Of a DNA stretch of 64,000 nucleotides, positions 26,009 through 36,884 are shown piece after piece. Origin of the DNA: Microbulbifer sp. A4B17 (lineage in GTDB: Bacteria > Pseudomonadota > Gammaproteobacteria > Pseudomonadales > Cellvibrionaceae). The stretch's first letter is position 1. Every line of letters begins with the position of its first letter. The position numbers and the translations under genes were made by a program. The stretch lies in the NCBI RefSeq assembly GCF_003076275.1, contig NZ_CP029064.1, positions 1,560,501 to 1,624,500 of the forward strand. Reading direction: 5' to 3'. The notes beneath the pieces are model-generated. The model was not told where the DNA came from and did not search any database. It was given only the letters and a program-made list of their open reading frames with translations.

Positions 26009-27442
26009 GTGGCAGGGCAAACACTCTACGACAAACTCTGGCAGGACCACCTGATCAAGAACTGTGATGATGGCTCCTCACTTATCTATATCGACCGCCA
26101 CCTGATTCACGAGGTGACCTCCCCGCAGGCGTTTGAAGGCCTGCGTCTGGCTGGTCGCAAACCTTGGCGCAAGGATTCGCTAGTCGCCACTCCCGACCAC
26201 AATGTGCCTTCCGAGGCGGCCGAGCGCGCCGCTGGCGTCAGTGGTATTCGCGATGATATCTCCCGAATCCAGGTGCAGACCCTGGATGAAAACTGCCGTG
26301 ATTTTGATGTAGTCCAGTTCGGCATCAATGAGCCGGGGCAGGGTATTGTGCATGTGATCGGGCCTGAGACAGGTGCGACACTGCCGGGTATGACGGTGGT
26401 TTGTGGCGACTCACATACCTCCACTCACGGGGCGCTCGGCGCCTTGGCCCATGGTATTGGCACTTCTGAGGTGGAGCATGTGATGGCTACCCAGTGCCTT
26501 ACCCAGAAGAAAATGAAGAATATGCTGGTTCGCGTCGACGGCCAGCTGCGCCCAGGTGTCACTGCAAAAGATGTGGTGCTGGCGATCATTGGCAAAATTG
26601 GCACTGCTGGCGGTACTGGTTACGCGATCGAGTTTGGCGGCGAAGTGATGCGCAATATGTCCATGGAAGGCCGTATGACCGTGTGCAATATGGCCATTGA
26701 AGGCGGTGCTCGCGCGGGGATGGTGGCGGTAGACCAGATCACTCTTGATTACGTGAAAGGCAAGCCCTACGCGCCGAAAGACGAAATGTGGGATCGCGCA
26801 GTTGAGGCCTGGAGCCACTTGCACTCCGATGACGATGCGGTATTCGACGAAGTCGTGGTATTGGTTGGTGAGGATATTGAGCCGCAGGTCAGCTGGGGCA
26901 CTTCCCCTGAGATGGTGGCGCCGATCAGCGCCCAGGTGCCTACCCCCAGTGACGAGAGCGATGCCACCAAGCGTACGGGCATGGAGCGAGCGCTGGAATA
27001 TATGGGGTTGAATGCCGGCCAGAATATCAGCGATATCAAACTGGATCGCGTATTTATCGGCTCCTGCACCAACTCCCGAATTGAAGATCTTCGCGCAGCA
27101 GCAGAAGTTGCCAAGGGCCGTTACAAAGCGGATAGCGTTAAGCAGGTACTGATTGTTCCGGGCTCCCAGGCCGTAAAAGCCCAGGCTGAGCGCGAGGGGT
27201 TGCACGAGATTTTTGTTGAAGCCGGTTTTGAGTGGCGCGAACCGTCCTGTTCCATGTGTCTGGCGATGAATGCGGACAAGCTGGGGGCGGGAGAGCACTG
27301 TGCTTCCACCTCCAACCGCAACTTTGAAGGGCGCCAGGGTTACGGTGGCCGCACGCATCTGGTGAGTCCCAGTATGGCGGCAGCTGCTGCAATTGCCGGC
27401 CACTTTGTCGATGTGCGAGAGATGGCACCGGTACAGCTGTAA
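26009..27442 (+). CDS. leuC: 3-isopropylmalate dehydratase large subunit
   Basis: Catalyses, with LeuD, the isomerisation of 2- to 3-isopropylmalate in leucine synthesis. The three Cys ligands of the 4Fe-4S cluster are visible in FIGSCTNSR (about C353) and [11 protein letters not shown] (about C414 and C417). I place the start at GTG 26009, giving [12 protein letters not shown] as in known LeuC proteins: GAGAGG lies eight bases upstream, whereas the ATG at 26003 overlaps it. 477 residues, full length. It is the first gene of a leuC-leuD-leuB operon, with 14 bases to leuD. Confidence 0.96.
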   Translation: MAGQTLYDKLWQDHLIKNCDDGSSLIYIDRHLIHEVTSPQAFEGLRLAGRKPWRKDSLVATPDHNVPSEAAERAAGVSGIRDDISRIQVQTLDENCRDFDVVQFGINEPGQGIVHVIGPETGATLPGMTVVCGDSHTSTHGALGALAHGIGTSEVEHVMATQCLTQKKMKNMLVRVDGQLRPGVTAKDVVLAIIGKIGTAGGTGYAIEFGGEVMRNMSMEGRMTVCNMAIEGGARAGMVAVDQITLDYVKGKPYAPKDEMWDRAVEAWSHLHSDDDAVFDEVVVLVGEDIEPQVSWGTSPEMVAPISAQVPTPSDESDATKRTGMERALEYMGLNAGQNISDIKLDRVFIGSCTNSRIEDLRAAAEVAKGRYKADSVKQVLIVPGSQAVKAQAEREGLHEIFVEAGFEWREPSCSMCLAMNADKLGAGEHCASTSNRNFEGRQGYGGRTHLVSPSMAAAAAIAGHFVDVREMAPVQL

Positions 27443-27456
27443 GAGGAGATGGTCTG

Positions 27457-28104
27457 ATGAAAGCGTTTACCCAGCACGAAGGTCTCGTGGTACCGATGGA
27501 TCGGGCCAATGTGGATACCGACTTGATCATCCCCAAGCAGTTTTTGAAATCCATTAAGCGCTCTGGCTTTGGCCCGAACCTGTTTGATGAGTTGCGCTAT
27601 CTGGATGAGGGGGTTCCCGGGCAGGACTGTTCCGGCCGTCCGCTCAATCCGGACTTTCCCCTTAATTTCCCCCGCTACCAGGGTGGTTCAGTGCTGATTG
27701 CACGGGAGAATTTTGGCTGCGGTTCCAGCCGTGAGCACGCGCCCTGGGCACTGGAAGATCACGGTTTCCGCGCAATTATCGCGCCCAGCTTTGCCGATAT
27801 CTTTTTCAATAACTGTTTTAAAAATGGTCTTTTGCCAATTGTCCTGGCGGAAGATGTAGTGCACCAGTTGTTTGAGGAAACACACGGGCAGGAGGGTTAT
27901 GCGCTCACCATCGACCTGGAACAGCAGCATGTGCGCAAACCCTGTGGCGAGCTGATTCCATTTGAAGTGGATGCTTTCTACAAGCACTGTTTGCTAAATG
28001 GTCTCGATCATATCGGTCTGACCCTGGAGCACGCCGACGATATTCGCGCTTATGAGCAGGCGCGCCGAGAGAAAGCCCCCTGGCTTTTTGATGCGGTTCA
28101 GTAA
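27457..28104 (+). CDS. leuD: 3-isopropylmalate dehydratase small subunit
   Basis: A 215-residue swivel-domain partner of LeuC. It has the conserved [19 protein letters not shown] and [16 protein letters not shown] motifs, the latter contacting substrate. Full length. It follows leuC by 14 bases with GAGGAG upstream, and leuB follows after 15 bases, so the three are cotranscribed. Confidence 0.96.
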   Translation: MKAFTQHEGLVVPMDRANVDTDLIIPKQFLKSIKRSGFGPNLFDELRYLDEGVPGQDCSGRPLNPDFPLNFPRYQGGSVLIARENFGCGSSREHAPWALEDHGFRAIIAPSFADIFFNNCFKNGLLPIVLAEDVVHQLFEETHGQEGYALTIDLEQQHVRKPCGELIPFEVDAFYKHCLLNGLDHIGLTLEHADDIRAYEQARREKAPWLFDAVQ

Positions 28105-28119
28105 TTAAAGGAAATTCCT

Positions 28120-29193
28120 GTGACGAAAAAAGTAATGATTCTGCCGGGTGACGGCATTGGTCCGGAAATTGTTGAACAAGCCATGGCGGTGCTGGAAGTT
28201 GCATCGGGAAAATTCAATCTGGGGCTCAGTTTTGAGCAGGGCCTGATTGGTGGCTCGTCTATCGATGCCCACGGTGAGCCTCTGACCGACGAAACTCTGA
28301 AGGCGGCGGGTGACTGCGATGCGGTGCTGCTCGGTGCGGTAGGCGGCCCCCAGTGGGATACCCTGGAACGGGAAATTCGCCCGGAAAAAGGCCTGCTAAA
28401 AATTCGCAGTGGCCTGGGCCTCTACGCGAATCTGCGCCCGGCAATTCTCTACCCGCAACTGGCCGATGCCTCTTCGCTTAAGCCTGAAGTGGTCGCCGGC
28501 TTGGATATTCTGATTGTGCGCGAATTGACCGGCGGCATTTACTTTGGTGAGCCGCGCGGTATCAAGACACTGGAAAATGGTGAGCGCCAGGGCTTTAACA
28601 CCTACGTGTATAGCGAATCAGAAATTGAACGTATCGCCCGCTCTGCCTTTGAGGCAGCACAAAAACGCAATGGCAAACTCTGTTCTGTAGACAAAGCCAA
28701 TGTACTGGAAGTGACAGTGCTCTGGCGCGAGGTGTTGGATCGCCTGGCTCCGGAATATCCCGATGTAGAGCTGTCCCATATGTACGTGGACAACGCCGCG
28801 ATGCAGTTGGTGCGGGCTCCCAAGCAGTTTGATGTGATGGTAACCGGCAATATGTTCGGCGATATCCTCTCCGATGCCGCCGCCATGCTTACCGGTTCCA
28901 TTGGCATGTTGCCCTCCGCCTCCTTGAACGAAAGCGGTTTTGGTCTTTACGAGCCCTGCCATGGCTCCGCTCCGGATATTGCTGGCCAGGGTATCGCCAA
29001 CCCGCTGGCGACTATTTTGTCTGCTGCCATGATGTTGCGCTATTCCCTCGATATGAACGAGGCGGCAGATGCGATTGAAGCAGCAGTGAGTAAGGTGTTG
29101 GAGCAGGGTTTGCGCACTGCCGATATTTATACCGACGGCTGCCAGAAAGTTTCTACCGCAGAGATGGGCGCTGCCGTTGTAGCCGCACTTTAA
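28120..29193 (+). CDS. leuB: 3-isopropylmalate dehydrogenase
   Basis: NAD-dependent oxidative decarboxylation of 3-isopropylmalate, the third leucine-specific step. 357 residues starting at GTG with AAAGGAAATT upstream. Motifs: [37 protein letters not shown], and [20 protein letters not shown] with metal-binding Asp. Complete in length. Last gene of the leuCDB run; asd follows after 72 bases. Confidence 0.96.
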   Translation: MTKKVMILPGDGIGPEIVEQAMAVLEVASGKFNLGLSFEQGLIGGSSIDAHGEPLTDETLKAAGDCDAVLLGAVGGPQWDTLEREIRPEKGLLKIRSGLGLYANLRPAILYPQLADASSLKPEVVAGLDILIVRELTGGIYFGEPRGIKTLENGERQGFNTYVYSESEIERIARSAFEAAQKRNGKLCSVDKANVLEVTVLWREVLDRLAPEYPDVELSHMYVDNAAMQLVRAPKQFDVMVTGNMFGDILSDAAAMLTGSIGMLPSASLNESGFGLYEPCHGSAPDIAGQGIANPLATILSAAMMLRYSLDMNEAADAIEAAVSKVLEQGLRTADIYTDGCQKVSTAEMGAAVVAAL

Positions 29194-29265
29194 TTTTCGA
29201 TTCCACTATCGTGCCGCTTTCCCGGCGGCGCACTTTGACCACCTCATCACATACAGGACACCGCA

Positions 29266-30381
29266 ATGCAAAAAATAGGTTTTATCGGCTGGCGCGGCAT
29301 GGTCGGCTCGGTATTACTGGAGCGCATGCGAGCAGAGGACGACTTTGCCCATATCGCCGAACCGGTTTTTTTCTCAACTTCCAACGCCGGTGGCACGGCA
29401 CCGGACATCGGCAGGCCCCTGCCGCCACTGGGTGATGCTTACGATATTGATGCACTGATCCAGCTGGATGCGATTGTCAGCTGTCAGGGTGGCGATTACA
29501 CCAAGGAAGTTTTTACCCGCTTGCGCGAAGCCGGTTGGCAGGGTTACTGGATTGATGCGGCTTCCAGCTTACGGATGCAGGACGATGCTGTGATCGTGCT
29601 GGACCCGGTTAATCGCGATGTGATTGATCGCGCAATTGATGCCGGACAGAAAAACTTTATCGGCGGCAACTGCACAGTGAGCCTGATGTTGATGGCTCTG
29701 GGTGGGCTGTTTAAGGCGGGTATGGTTGAGTGGGTTACCGCCATGACTTACCAGGCGGCCAGCGGTGCCGGTGCGCGCAATATGCGCGAATTGATTTCGC
29801 AGATGGGTGCGCTGCGCGATGGTGTGGCAACAGAGCTGGCCGACCCCGCCAGTGCCATTCTGGAGATTGATCGCAAAGTAGCAGCAGATATGCGCTCGGC
29901 GGAATTCCCCACGGCAGAATTTGGCGCGCCACTGGCAGGCAGTTTGCTGCCCTGGATCGATACCCAATTGGAGAATGGCCAGAGCCGCGAAGAGTGGAAG
30001 GCGCAAGTTGAAGCAAACAAGATTTTACAGACCGAAAACCCGATCCCTGTGGACGGCACCTGCGTGCGTATCGGTGCCATGCGCTGCCACAGCCAGGCTT
30101 TCACCATAAAATTGAAAAAAGATTTGCCACTTGCCGACATTGAACAATTGTTAAATGGTGCCAACGACTGGGTAAATGTGGTGCCCAATGAGCGTGAGGC
30201 TACGGTGCAGAACCTGACGCCAACAGCGATTACCGGAAAGTTGGATATTCCTGTCGGTCGACTGCGTAAATTGAGCGTTGGTCCAGAGTACTTAAATGCC
30301 TTTACTGTAGGGGATCAGCTGCTTTGGGGCGCCGCAGAACCCCTGCGCAGAATCCTGCTGATTTTACTCGGCAAACTGTAA
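29266..30381 (+). CDS. asd: Aspartate-semialdehyde dehydrogenase
   Basis: Reduces aspartyl phosphate to aspartate semialdehyde for lysine, threonine, methionine and diaminopimelate synthesis. 371 residues. The nucleotide-binding start is [16 protein letters not shown]. The catalytic Cys is C136 in [10 protein letters not shown], and [16 protein letters not shown] holds the catalytic His. It belongs to the long gammaproteobacterial Asd type. It lies between leuB and its inactive paralogue, as in Pseudomonas. Confidence 0.95.
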   Translation: MQKIGFIGWRGMVGSVLLERMRAEDDFAHIAEPVFFSTSNAGGTAPDIGRPLPPLGDAYDIDALIQLDAIVSCQGGDYTKEVFTRLREAGWQGYWIDAASSLRMQDDAVIVLDPVNRDVIDRAIDAGQKNFIGGNCTVSLMLMALGGLFKAGMVEWVTAMTYQAASGAGARNMRELISQMGALRDGVATELADPASAILEIDRKVAADMRSAEFPTAEFGAPLAGSLLPWIDTQLENGQSREEWKAQVEANKILQTENPIPVDGTCVRIGAMRCHSQAFTIKLKKDLPLADIEQLLNGANDWVNVVPNEREATVQNLTPTAITGKLDIPVGRLRKLSVGPEYLNAFTVGDQLLWGAAEPLRRILLILLGKL

Positions 30382-30425
30382 CTGGTACGAACCTGAGTAA
30401 GTCCTCTGCTAAGAGTGGAAATAGG

Positions 30426-30450
30426 CCACTTTAGTGGAGGGCTTTTTGCC
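30426..30450 (+). terminator. Weak terminator-like hairpin after asd
   Basis: CCACT TT AGTGG followed by AGGGC and a T5 run. The stem is only five base pairs, so it may be fortuitous. Confidence 0.3.
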
Positions 30451-30571
30451 AAGCTGTGAACTTCTTCGCGTAAAAAACGGCTACTGTTTGTCATAGCGCC
30501 TTTTTCGAATTTTCCCCACGGGTATAATCGCCCCTCATTTTTCCCTTTCCAATTCAATGAAGTGATTTGCC

Positions 30572-31567
30572 ATGTCCGAAGCCACCCGCGAACTGGTCAT
30601 TGTCGGTGTTGATAACGCCGCCTTTGGTCCCCTGCTGGAAGTACTCGAAGAGCGTGAAGTAATTTCCGCCGAGCAGCTGAGTTTGCTGGAGACTGACGAA
30701 CGGGAAGTAGACCCCCAAGTATTTGCCAATCGCAATATTCCGGTGGAGTCCCTGGAGAAATTTACATTTAACGATAAGCAGGTCGTGATTCTGCTGAGCG
30801 CCGGCGAAGCCGTTGAAGCTGCCATGGCTGCCGCAGAACAAAATGGCGCCTGGATTGTAGACGTGGCCAACAATACCCGTGGCGATGAAAGTGTTGCCCT
30901 GGTACACCCAATGTTTAACAGCGGGGAACTCGCTTCTGCCGAGCGCCGCTTTGTTGCCCTGCCAAGTGCCGGCGCCTCCATGGTGGCGGAAGCCCTGGCG
31001 CCCCTGAAAGATAAACTGCAAGCGGTAGAGGTACAGCTCAATCAGCCGGTGTCTGCTCTGGGCAAGGCCGCAATTGATGCTATGGCGGCACAAACCGCGC
31101 GGATGTTTAGTGGCCAGGACGCAGAAATTGATCCTGAGATTGGCCACCGATTGGCGTTTAACCAGCTCAGTGCCTGCGAGGCTCTGCTCGCCAGTGGCCA
31201 CACCCTCAGTGAGCTGACTTTGGTTCACGACCTGCGCCGTTTATTAGGAGACGCGGTAGCCGTCGATGCCAGCATCAATACGGTCTCTGTTTTCCACGGT
31301 CAGCTAGCTAATTTGGGCGTCGCTTTAACTGAAGATGTCGACCTGGAAAAAGTGCGTGCGCTGCTGGCAAATGGCGCTGGCCTCAAAATGGCGGAGCAGC
31401 CCTCGGCAGAAAGTGCGGTGGGCAGTGACGTGACAATCATCGGCCGCTTGCGCCAAAGTCTACTCAACAAGCGACAGTTAAATCTTTGTGCGGTGTCTGA
31501 CAACCTGCGTAAAGATGTAGCAATAAACTGTGCACAAATTGCCCACTTGTTGCTAAAAAACTACTGA
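30572..31567 (+). CDS. usg: USG-1-like Asd paralogue, probably non-catalytic
   Basis: A 331-residue protein with the aspartate-semialdehyde dehydrogenase fold (REVDPQVFANRNIPVESLEK, AWIVDVANNTRGDESVALVH). Where Asd has the catalytic Cys it reads ALPSAGASMVAEALAPL, with no Cys, so dehydrogenase activity is not expected. USG-1 proteins lie between asd and fimV in Pseudomonas and relatives; their function is unsettled. The order here is the same, supporting the assignment. Confidence 0.85.
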   Translation: MSEATRELVIVGVDNAAFGPLLEVLEEREVISAEQLSLLETDEREVDPQVFANRNIPVESLEKFTFNDKQVVILLSAGEAVEAAMAAAEQNGAWIVDVANNTRGDESVALVHPMFNSGELASAERRFVALPSAGASMVAEALAPLKDKLQAVEVQLNQPVSALGKAAIDAMAAQTARMFSGQDAEIDPEIGHRLAFNQLSACEALLASGHTLSELTLVHDLRRLLGDAVAVDASINTVSVFHGQLANLGVALTEDVDLEKVRALLANGAGLKMAEQPSAESAVGSDVTIIGRLRQSLLNKRQLNLCAVSDNLRKDVAINCAQIAHLLLKNY

Positions 31568-31764
31568 TAATTAATACTTAGCGGCCATAGTGAAGGTGTA
31601 ATCTTAACTCTGGCCTGGTTGAGACTGGCGAGAAATTCGCCATAGTTGGCGGCTGCCTAAACGGCGGCTAATTAGTTGAACGATTACCGTTCAGTAATGG
31701 GGATATTCTGAAGGCGCGCTTTTCGGAAGCCCTGGGAAGGTTCTAACAATAAAGGGAATCGGAT

Positions 31765-34700
31765 ATGCGTGTGCGTAAGTTGGCACTTGCAGTTGGTCTA
31801 GTCGGTGCACTGGGAAGCAACGCGGCTCTGGCGCTTGGACTAGGTGAGATCAAGCTCAACTCGACCCTTAACCAGCCTCTCGATGCGGAAATCGGACTGC
31901 TGCAAACTCGCGGTTTGGAAGATACCGAAATTAGGGTTCGTCTTGCAGGCCCTGAAGAATTTGAACGCGCTGGTGTCGAGCGCTCTTACCTCCTCACGTC
32001 TTTAAATTTTGAGGTAGATTACTCCGGCAGCAAGCCGGTTATCCGCATTTCCAGTCGCGAAGCGATTCGCGAGCCCTTTCTGAATTTCCTGGTTGAGACT
32101 CGCTGGCCCAGTGGCCGTTTACTGCGTGAATATACGCTGTTGATGGATCTGCCCGCGTTCTCTCCCACAGCGGCACAGCAACCTGTGCGCGCGGCCGAGC
32201 GCGAGCGGCAGCAAGTGCGCCGCACTGCCCCGGTACAACAGCCCCAGCCTCGCACAACACCAGCTCCGGCTACCCGCCAGGCACCGGCCGAGCCAGCCAC
32301 AACTGAAAGTACCACCCCGGAGACCCGCGAGCCCGCTCGTCCGCAGCCACGCTATGCAGCGACAGACACCAGTGACAGCAACAGCCAAGTCTACGGCCCG
32401 GTAAGTTCCTCTGATACGTTGTGGGAAATTGCACTGCAAAATCGCGCCAGTCGCGAGTTCTCTGTGCAGCAGACCATGCTGGCTATTCAAAGGCTGAACC
32501 CGGAAGCCTTTATTAATGACAATATCAATCTGTTGAAGAAAGGCGCTGTACTGCGCCTGCCGAACAGTGAAGATCTGCGCATCCTGACCATGACAGAGGC
32601 GATTTCTGAAGTGGCTCAGCAGAATGAATCCTGGCGCCAGCGTTCCGATGTGGAAGTGGCTACTGGCGCACCCCTGGATGCCCGCGCGGTTGAAGAGGAG
32701 TCTTTTGCCAGCGAAACGGTAGAAGGCCGCGTGAGCCTTGCTGCGCCAGGGGATAATGAATCTGTTACCTCCGGCTCCGGAATTGGCTCTGAGGACAGTG
32801 AGGCACTGGAAGGCGATCTTATCGTCGCTGAGGAAGAGCTGGACAAGTCCAAGCTTGAAAACTCTGAGCTGCGTGAACGTATCGCCGAGCTCGATGAGCA
32901 GATCGACACCATGGAATCGCTGGTTGAAGTTTCCAATGAGGAGCTGGTGGCTGTGGTGCAGGCTGCCTCCGAGCAGCCCGAAGTCGAAGATGAGGGGGTA
33001 GCTGAGGCAGAGTTTTCAGAAGCCAGCCTGGCTATCGATGGCAGTGAGGAGTTTGACACTGCAGTTAACGCGGAAGAAGAGGCTGCTGAGGCCGAGCCGG
33101 CTCCAGAAGAGGTTCGCAACCGTGTAGTTGAGGTGCAGACTAAGCCCAAGCCCACTTTTATGGAGCAGCTCGCCGATAATGGGATGCTGATCGGCCTGGG
33201 TGGTGCGGGTCTGCTGGCTGCCATATTTGGACTGTTTACCTGGCGCCGTCGCAAGGCTGAGCAAGAGGCGCAGCAGGAACTTGAACAGCAGGTGGCTATG
33301 GAACAGGAGCCGCTGGATATTCCTGAGGAAATCGTCGAACCCGATGAAACACTCGCTGCAGTGGAGAGTATGGAGGCGGATGATACCTTCGATCTGGGGG
33401 ATCTCGGCGATGTAGGTACTGATGACCCGATTTCTGAAGCGGAGATACATCTGTCCCTTGGACAGTATGAGGAAGCGGAATCTAAGTTGCTGCTGGGTCT
33501 GGAAAAGGACCCGCAGGTGGTCGACGCGCGCCTGATGTTGATGGAAGTTTACGCCCACAACCAGGACGTCGAAAAATTTGATGATCACTATCGACAGTTG
33601 CTCAGTATTAGCGATGGTCCTGCTGCCGATCGCGCGGCGCGTCTGCGTGAATCTATTGTCGGTGCACCAGATTTCGAAGCCCCGGTGATGGGCCTGTCCA
33701 ATGAGTCCTTCGAAGCGGCACAGCTCGATGATATTGGTGCGGCCCTGGATGATGACTTTACCAGCGCCGAACCGGGACTTGACACCAGCAGCGATGCGCT
33801 GGAGCCAGATACCTCACTCCTCGACGATCTGACTATGGATCTGTCAATGGGTGAAGAGAAATCTGATTCTGAGCAGGAGCTGTCTCTGGATCTGGATTTG
33901 GACAGCAGCTTTGATGAGCCGCTGCAGGTTAATGCGGAGCAGGGCGAGTCCCTCGAGACTGAGTTCAACCTGGATGATTTGGATCTGGATAGCGCTCTCG
34001 ATGGAGAAAGCCGGGAAGTTACCGCTGTGGCATCGCAAGCGGAAGCCGAAACCGATTTGAATCTGGATGAGCTTGATTTGGGTGAGCTGGACCTGGGCGA
34101 CCTGGGTTCAAACGATCAAACGACTGTTCTGGTCGAGGATGACCTGGGGCTGGAGCTATCTGATAACGCCGAAGAAAGTTCTGAAGCTCCGCTAGAGTTT
34201 GACACCTCTGACTTGGATCTCGATTCCCTCGACCTGGAGCCGGAGACTCAAGAGGATACAGCGGCTTCCGTTGAAGCGCAGCTGGAAGAGAAGGCAACTG
34301 CCAGTGGCGGCTCTGTTCCAGGGCTCGATTTTGAACTGGACCTCTCCATGATGGAAGAAGAGGTACAATCGCAGGCTGCACAAGAGTCTTCGGTTGAGCT
34401 GGATACTGCCCTCGATTTAGACCCAGCTGACAATGGTTTGGGCGAGGGAATTTCCTCAATAGAGCAGGCCTCTTCAGTTCAAGAGCCAGCAGACGAGTTG
34501 TCTATGGATGACTTTTCTGAAAGCGATCTGGATATGATCGGCGGTGAGCTGGATTCCGATCTGGATCTCGATGGTATTGATCTGGATGACATCGCAGCAG
34601 ACCTCACTGCGAGCGAACAGCCTTCTGCCGAAGTTGCAGCGGCAAGTAGTGAGCCGACAGCAGATCTATCTCTCGATGCCGATCTGGAATCTCTCGATGC

Positions 34701-35121
34701 CACAGGTATGGAGTTGGCAGGAGATAGCAATCTGGACTTCAATACCGATGCGATCGAGGAAGAGTTCTCTCTGGAGGATGAGCTGGCCCTGATCGATGAG
34801 TCTACTGAAGGTGACTTGACCCTTGAGCCGGAACCTCTGGTCGAGGCTAAGCCCGAAACTGTAGAGCAGGTTGAGGCGGTCGTTGAGAAACCATCAGATT
34901 CCGACTTTGGTGATCTCGACTTCAACCTGGAAAGCGACCTCAACTCAGAGTTGAGCCTGCTGGAAGGTGGCGATGAGATGGCAACCAAGTTGGAACTGGC
35001 TCAAGCTTATATGGATATGGGAGACCAGGAGGGTGCTAAGGATATCCTTAGAGAGGTAGCCCAGGATGGTGGCGGTGAGCACAAAGACCGCGCCGAGGAA
35101 ATGCTGGAGCGCATGGTGTAG
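31765..35121 (+). CDS. fimV: FimV polar hub / type IV pilus assembly protein
   Basis: An 1118-residue inner-membrane peptidoglycan-binding protein that organises the cell pole and type IV pilus assembly. Seen: a signal peptide (VGLVGALGSNAALALGLGEI), the FimV N-terminal domain starting IKLNSTLNQPLDAEIGLL, a Pro/Gln/Thr-rich linker, a LysM domain at about residues 205-265 (SSSDTLWEIALQNRAS), a coiled coil at about 360-400, one membrane helix (GMLIGLGGAGLLAAIFGLFT, about 472-492), then a long very acidic region with many LDLDxLDLD repeats. The C-terminal helical FimV motif is KLELAQAYMDMGDQEGAKDI. The acidic cytoplasmic part is repetitive and low-complexity, which is normal for the family. Confidence 0.95.
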   Translation: MRVRKLALAVGLVGALGSNAALALGLGEIKLNSTLNQPLDAEIGLLQTRGLEDTEIRVRLAGPEEFERAGVERSYLLTSLNFEVDYSGSKPVIRISSREAIREPFLNFLVETRWPSGRLLREYTLLMDLPAFSPTAAQQPVRAAERERQQVRRTAPVQQPQPRTTPAPATRQAPAEPATTESTTPETREPARPQPRYAATDTSDSNSQVYGPVSSSDTLWEIALQNRASREFSVQQTMLAIQRLNPEAFINDNINLLKKGAVLRLPNSEDLRILTMTEAISEVAQQNESWRQRSDVEVATGAPLDARAVEEESFASETVEGRVSLAAPGDNESVTSGSGIGSEDSEALEGDLIVAEEELDKSKLENSELRERIAELDEQIDTMESLVEVSNEELVAVVQAASEQPEVEDEGVAEAEFSEASLAIDGSEEFDTAVNAEEEAAEAEPAPEEVRNRVVEVQTKPKPTFMEQLADNGMLIGLGGAGLLAAIFGLFTWRRRKAEQEAQQELEQQVAMEQEPLDIPEEIVEPDETLAAVESMEADDTFDLGDLGDVGTDDPISEAEIHLSLGQYEEAESKLLLGLEKDPQVVDARLMLMEVYAHNQDVEKFDDHYRQLLSISDGPAADRAARLRESIVGAPDFEAPVMGLSNESFEAAQLDDIGAALDDDFTSAEPGLDTSSDALEPDTSLLDDLTMDLSMGEEKSDSEQELSLDLDLDSSFDEPLQVNAEQGESLETEFNLDDLDLDSALDGESREVTAVASQAEAETDLNLDELDLGELDLGDLGSNDQTTVLVEDDLGLELSDNAEESSEAPLEFDTSDLDLDSLDLEPETQEDTAASVEAQLEEKATASGGSVPGLDFELDLSMMEEEVQSQAAQESSVELDTALDLDPADNGLGEGISSIEQASSVQEPADELSMDDFSESDLDMIGGELDSDLDLDGIDLDDIAADLTASEQPSAEVAAASSEPTADLSLDADLESLDATGMELAGDSNLDFNTDAIEEEFSLEDELALIDESTEGDLTLEPEPLVEAKPETVEQVEAVVEKPSDSDFGDLDFNLESDLNSELSLLEGGDEMATKLELAQAYMDMGDQEGAKDILREVAQDGGGEHKDRAEEMLERMV

Positions 35122-35142
35122 TCTGGAAAGGCTCCCCGCTTT

Positions 35143-35176
35143 AAAAACCTCGCACTGGTTGCGAGGTTTTTTTATT
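35143..35176 (+). terminator. Intrinsic terminator after fimV
   Basis: AACCTCGC (35146-35153) pairs with GCGAGGTT (35161-35168) around ACTGGTT, and T7 follows. A-rich bases before the stem suggest it could also work on the other strand. Confidence 0.85.
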
Positions 35177-35249
35177 TTTACCGGGAAGTTCCCGGCAGTT
35201 ATCTTTACTCGATCAAGTTGGAGTCGGGGCAGCAAGTGGTTTTGGTGAT

Positions 35250-36143
35250 ATGGCTCAGGTGACGCAGCGGGAATATATTTACAAGCCGAACGGGGAGGTC
35301 CCCGAAGGAGAGGGGCTACCTGAAGGATTGCGCCGTATAGTCCTGGGTGTTGAGTACTGCGGGGCCAAGCTGCACGGCTTCCAGAAGCAGAAGTCTGCGT
35401 CGGAGACAGTCCAGGCTCACCTGGAGCGGGCTTTATCCACTATCGCAGCAGAGGAAGTGACCCTGGTTTGTGCCGGGCGCACCGATGCGGGTGTTCATGC
35501 TACCAATCAGGTAATTCACTTTGATACACGAGCGCAGCGCCCGGATCGCGCCTGGGTACAGGGCGTTAATACCAAGTTGCCGGATTCCGTACGGGTTCGC
35601 TGGGCTCGGGAAATGCCGGCGCAGTTTCATGCACGTTTTTCCGCTCACGCCCGCAGTTATCGCTATTTGATTCACAGTGCGCCGACCCGCTCGGCCCACA
35701 GCGCAGCGGAGGTAACCTGGACCCAGCATTCGCTGAATCTGGAATCTATGCGCGAAGGGGCCAGCTATCTGGTTGGTCGCCACGACTTCACCAGCTATCG
35801 CGCCTCTCAGTGCCAGGCTAAGAGCCCGGTGCGCGAAATTACCCGCCTGGATATTGCCCCAGTGGGTCAGCTGGTTGCCTTGGAAATTAGTGCTAACGCA
35901 TTCCTTCACCATATGGTGCGCAATATCACCGGGGTTTTGATGGCTGTGGGGAGAGGGGAGCGTCCACCAATTTGGGCAAAAGAGGTGCTGGATCAGCGGG
36001 ACCGCTCCGCCGGAGGCGTGACTGCGCCGCCGTTTGGCCTGTATCTCGTTGATGTGCGCTATCCGGATCATTTCCAGCTTCCCCAATGTGAGCCTGGGCC
36101 ACTGCTGGTGCCACAACCTTTGGGTGCTTTGCTTTCCAGTTAG
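35250..36143 (+). CDS. truA: tRNA pseudouridine(38-40) synthase
   Basis: Makes pseudouridine in the anticodon stem-loop of many tRNAs. 297 residues; the catalytic Asp is D79 in CAGRTDAGVHATNQVI. Further conserved parts are KLPDSVRVRWAREMPAQFHA and NAFLHHMVRNITGVLM. About 28 residues before RIVLGVEYCGAKLHGFQ are extra compared with E. coli TruA, as in several relatives; a later start is possible but no Met offers itself before LVCAG. It lies between fimV and trpF as in Pseudomonas. Confidence 0.95.
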   Translation: MAQVTQREYIYKPNGEVPEGEGLPEGLRRIVLGVEYCGAKLHGFQKQKSASETVQAHLERALSTIAAEEVTLVCAGRTDAGVHATNQVIHFDTRAQRPDRAWVQGVNTKLPDSVRVRWAREMPAQFHARFSAHARSYRYLIHSAPTRSAHSAAEVTWTQHSLNLESMREGASYLVGRHDFTSYRASQCQAKSPVREITRLDIAPVGQLVALEISANAFLHHMVRNITGVLMAVGRGERPPIWAKEVLDQRDRSAGGVTAPPFGLYLVDVRYPDHFQLPQCEPGPLLVPQPLGALLSS

Positions 36144-36268
36144 ACTGCTGAATTTTTCGAGGCTAAAGCAAATCTGGGAGAGGGCGTGCATTTCGCGCCT
36201 TCTGACTATCTGCTAGTATCCGTCGTTCCCTCTTTTGATCGGCCAGCCGGCTGAGTCCAGGTTACACG

Positions 36269-36877
36269 ATGCAAGTAAAAATATGCGGCATCACTTGTAT
36301 AGAAGATGCCCTGATGGCTGTAGATGCGGGTGCCGACGCGTTGGGCCTGGTATTTTATAAGCCGAGCCCGCGCTATATCGATCTTGATATGGCAGCTAAA
36401 GTTGCAGCGGCAGTTCCCCCATTTGTCACCCTGACGGGGTTATTTGTCGATGCGGCACAGAGTGAGGTGGACGCTGTACTGGAATCGGTGCCGCTTAACC
36501 TGTTGCAATTCCACGGCGATGAAAGCGCCCGCTTCTGCGAACAATTCCGGCGTCCCTATATCAAAGCGTTGCGGATGAAAGATGACCTCGATGTCAAAGC
36601 CGCAATGACTGAGCACCCCAAAGCCCGGGGTTTTCTATTGGATGCCTACAGGCCTGGTGTCCCCGGTGGTACCGGAGAGACCTTTGATTGGGACAGGGTT
36701 CCCCAAGATAGCAGTCGCCCGATCGTTCTTGCCGGTGGCTTGAATCCCGCGAATGTAACTGCAGCAGTAGAAGCTGCGCGCCCACAGGGGGTGGATGTGA
36801 GCGGAGGTGTAGAGCGTCAGCCGGGACGCAAGGATCGAGAAAAAGTTTTTGCGTTTGTCAGCGCGGCGAAGAGATAG
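36269..36877 (+). CDS. trpF: Phosphoribosylanthranilate isomerase
   Basis: Amadori rearrangement of phosphoribosylanthranilate in tryptophan synthesis. 202 residues. The catalytic Cys is in KICGIT at the start and the Asp in GFLLDAYRPGVPGGTGETFD; the phosphate-binding end is VLAGGLNPANV and VDVSGGVE. A monofunctional TrpF separate from trpC is normal in this group. It is followed by a structured gap and then trpB. Confidence 0.95.
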   Translation: MQVKICGITCIEDALMAVDAGADALGLVFYKPSPRYIDLDMAAKVAAAVPPFVTLTGLFVDAAQSEVDAVLESVPLNLLQFHGDESARFCEQFRRPYIKALRMKDDLDVKAAMTEHPKARGFLLDAYRPGVPGGTGETFDWDRVPQDSSRPIVLAGGLNPANVTAAVEAARPQGVDVSGGVERQPGRKDREKVFAFVSAAKR

Positions 36878-36884
36878 ATTTAGA

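Noticed and set aside
26411..27403. 330-codon minus-strand frame opposite leuC
   Set aside because: Codon bias of leuC leaves the antisense frame open; no start signal or recognisable protein.
30554..31228. Long minus-strand frame (224 codons) opposite the USG-1 gene
   Set aside because: It is the antisense shadow of a conserved gene; its His/Gln/Gly-rich text has no family pattern.
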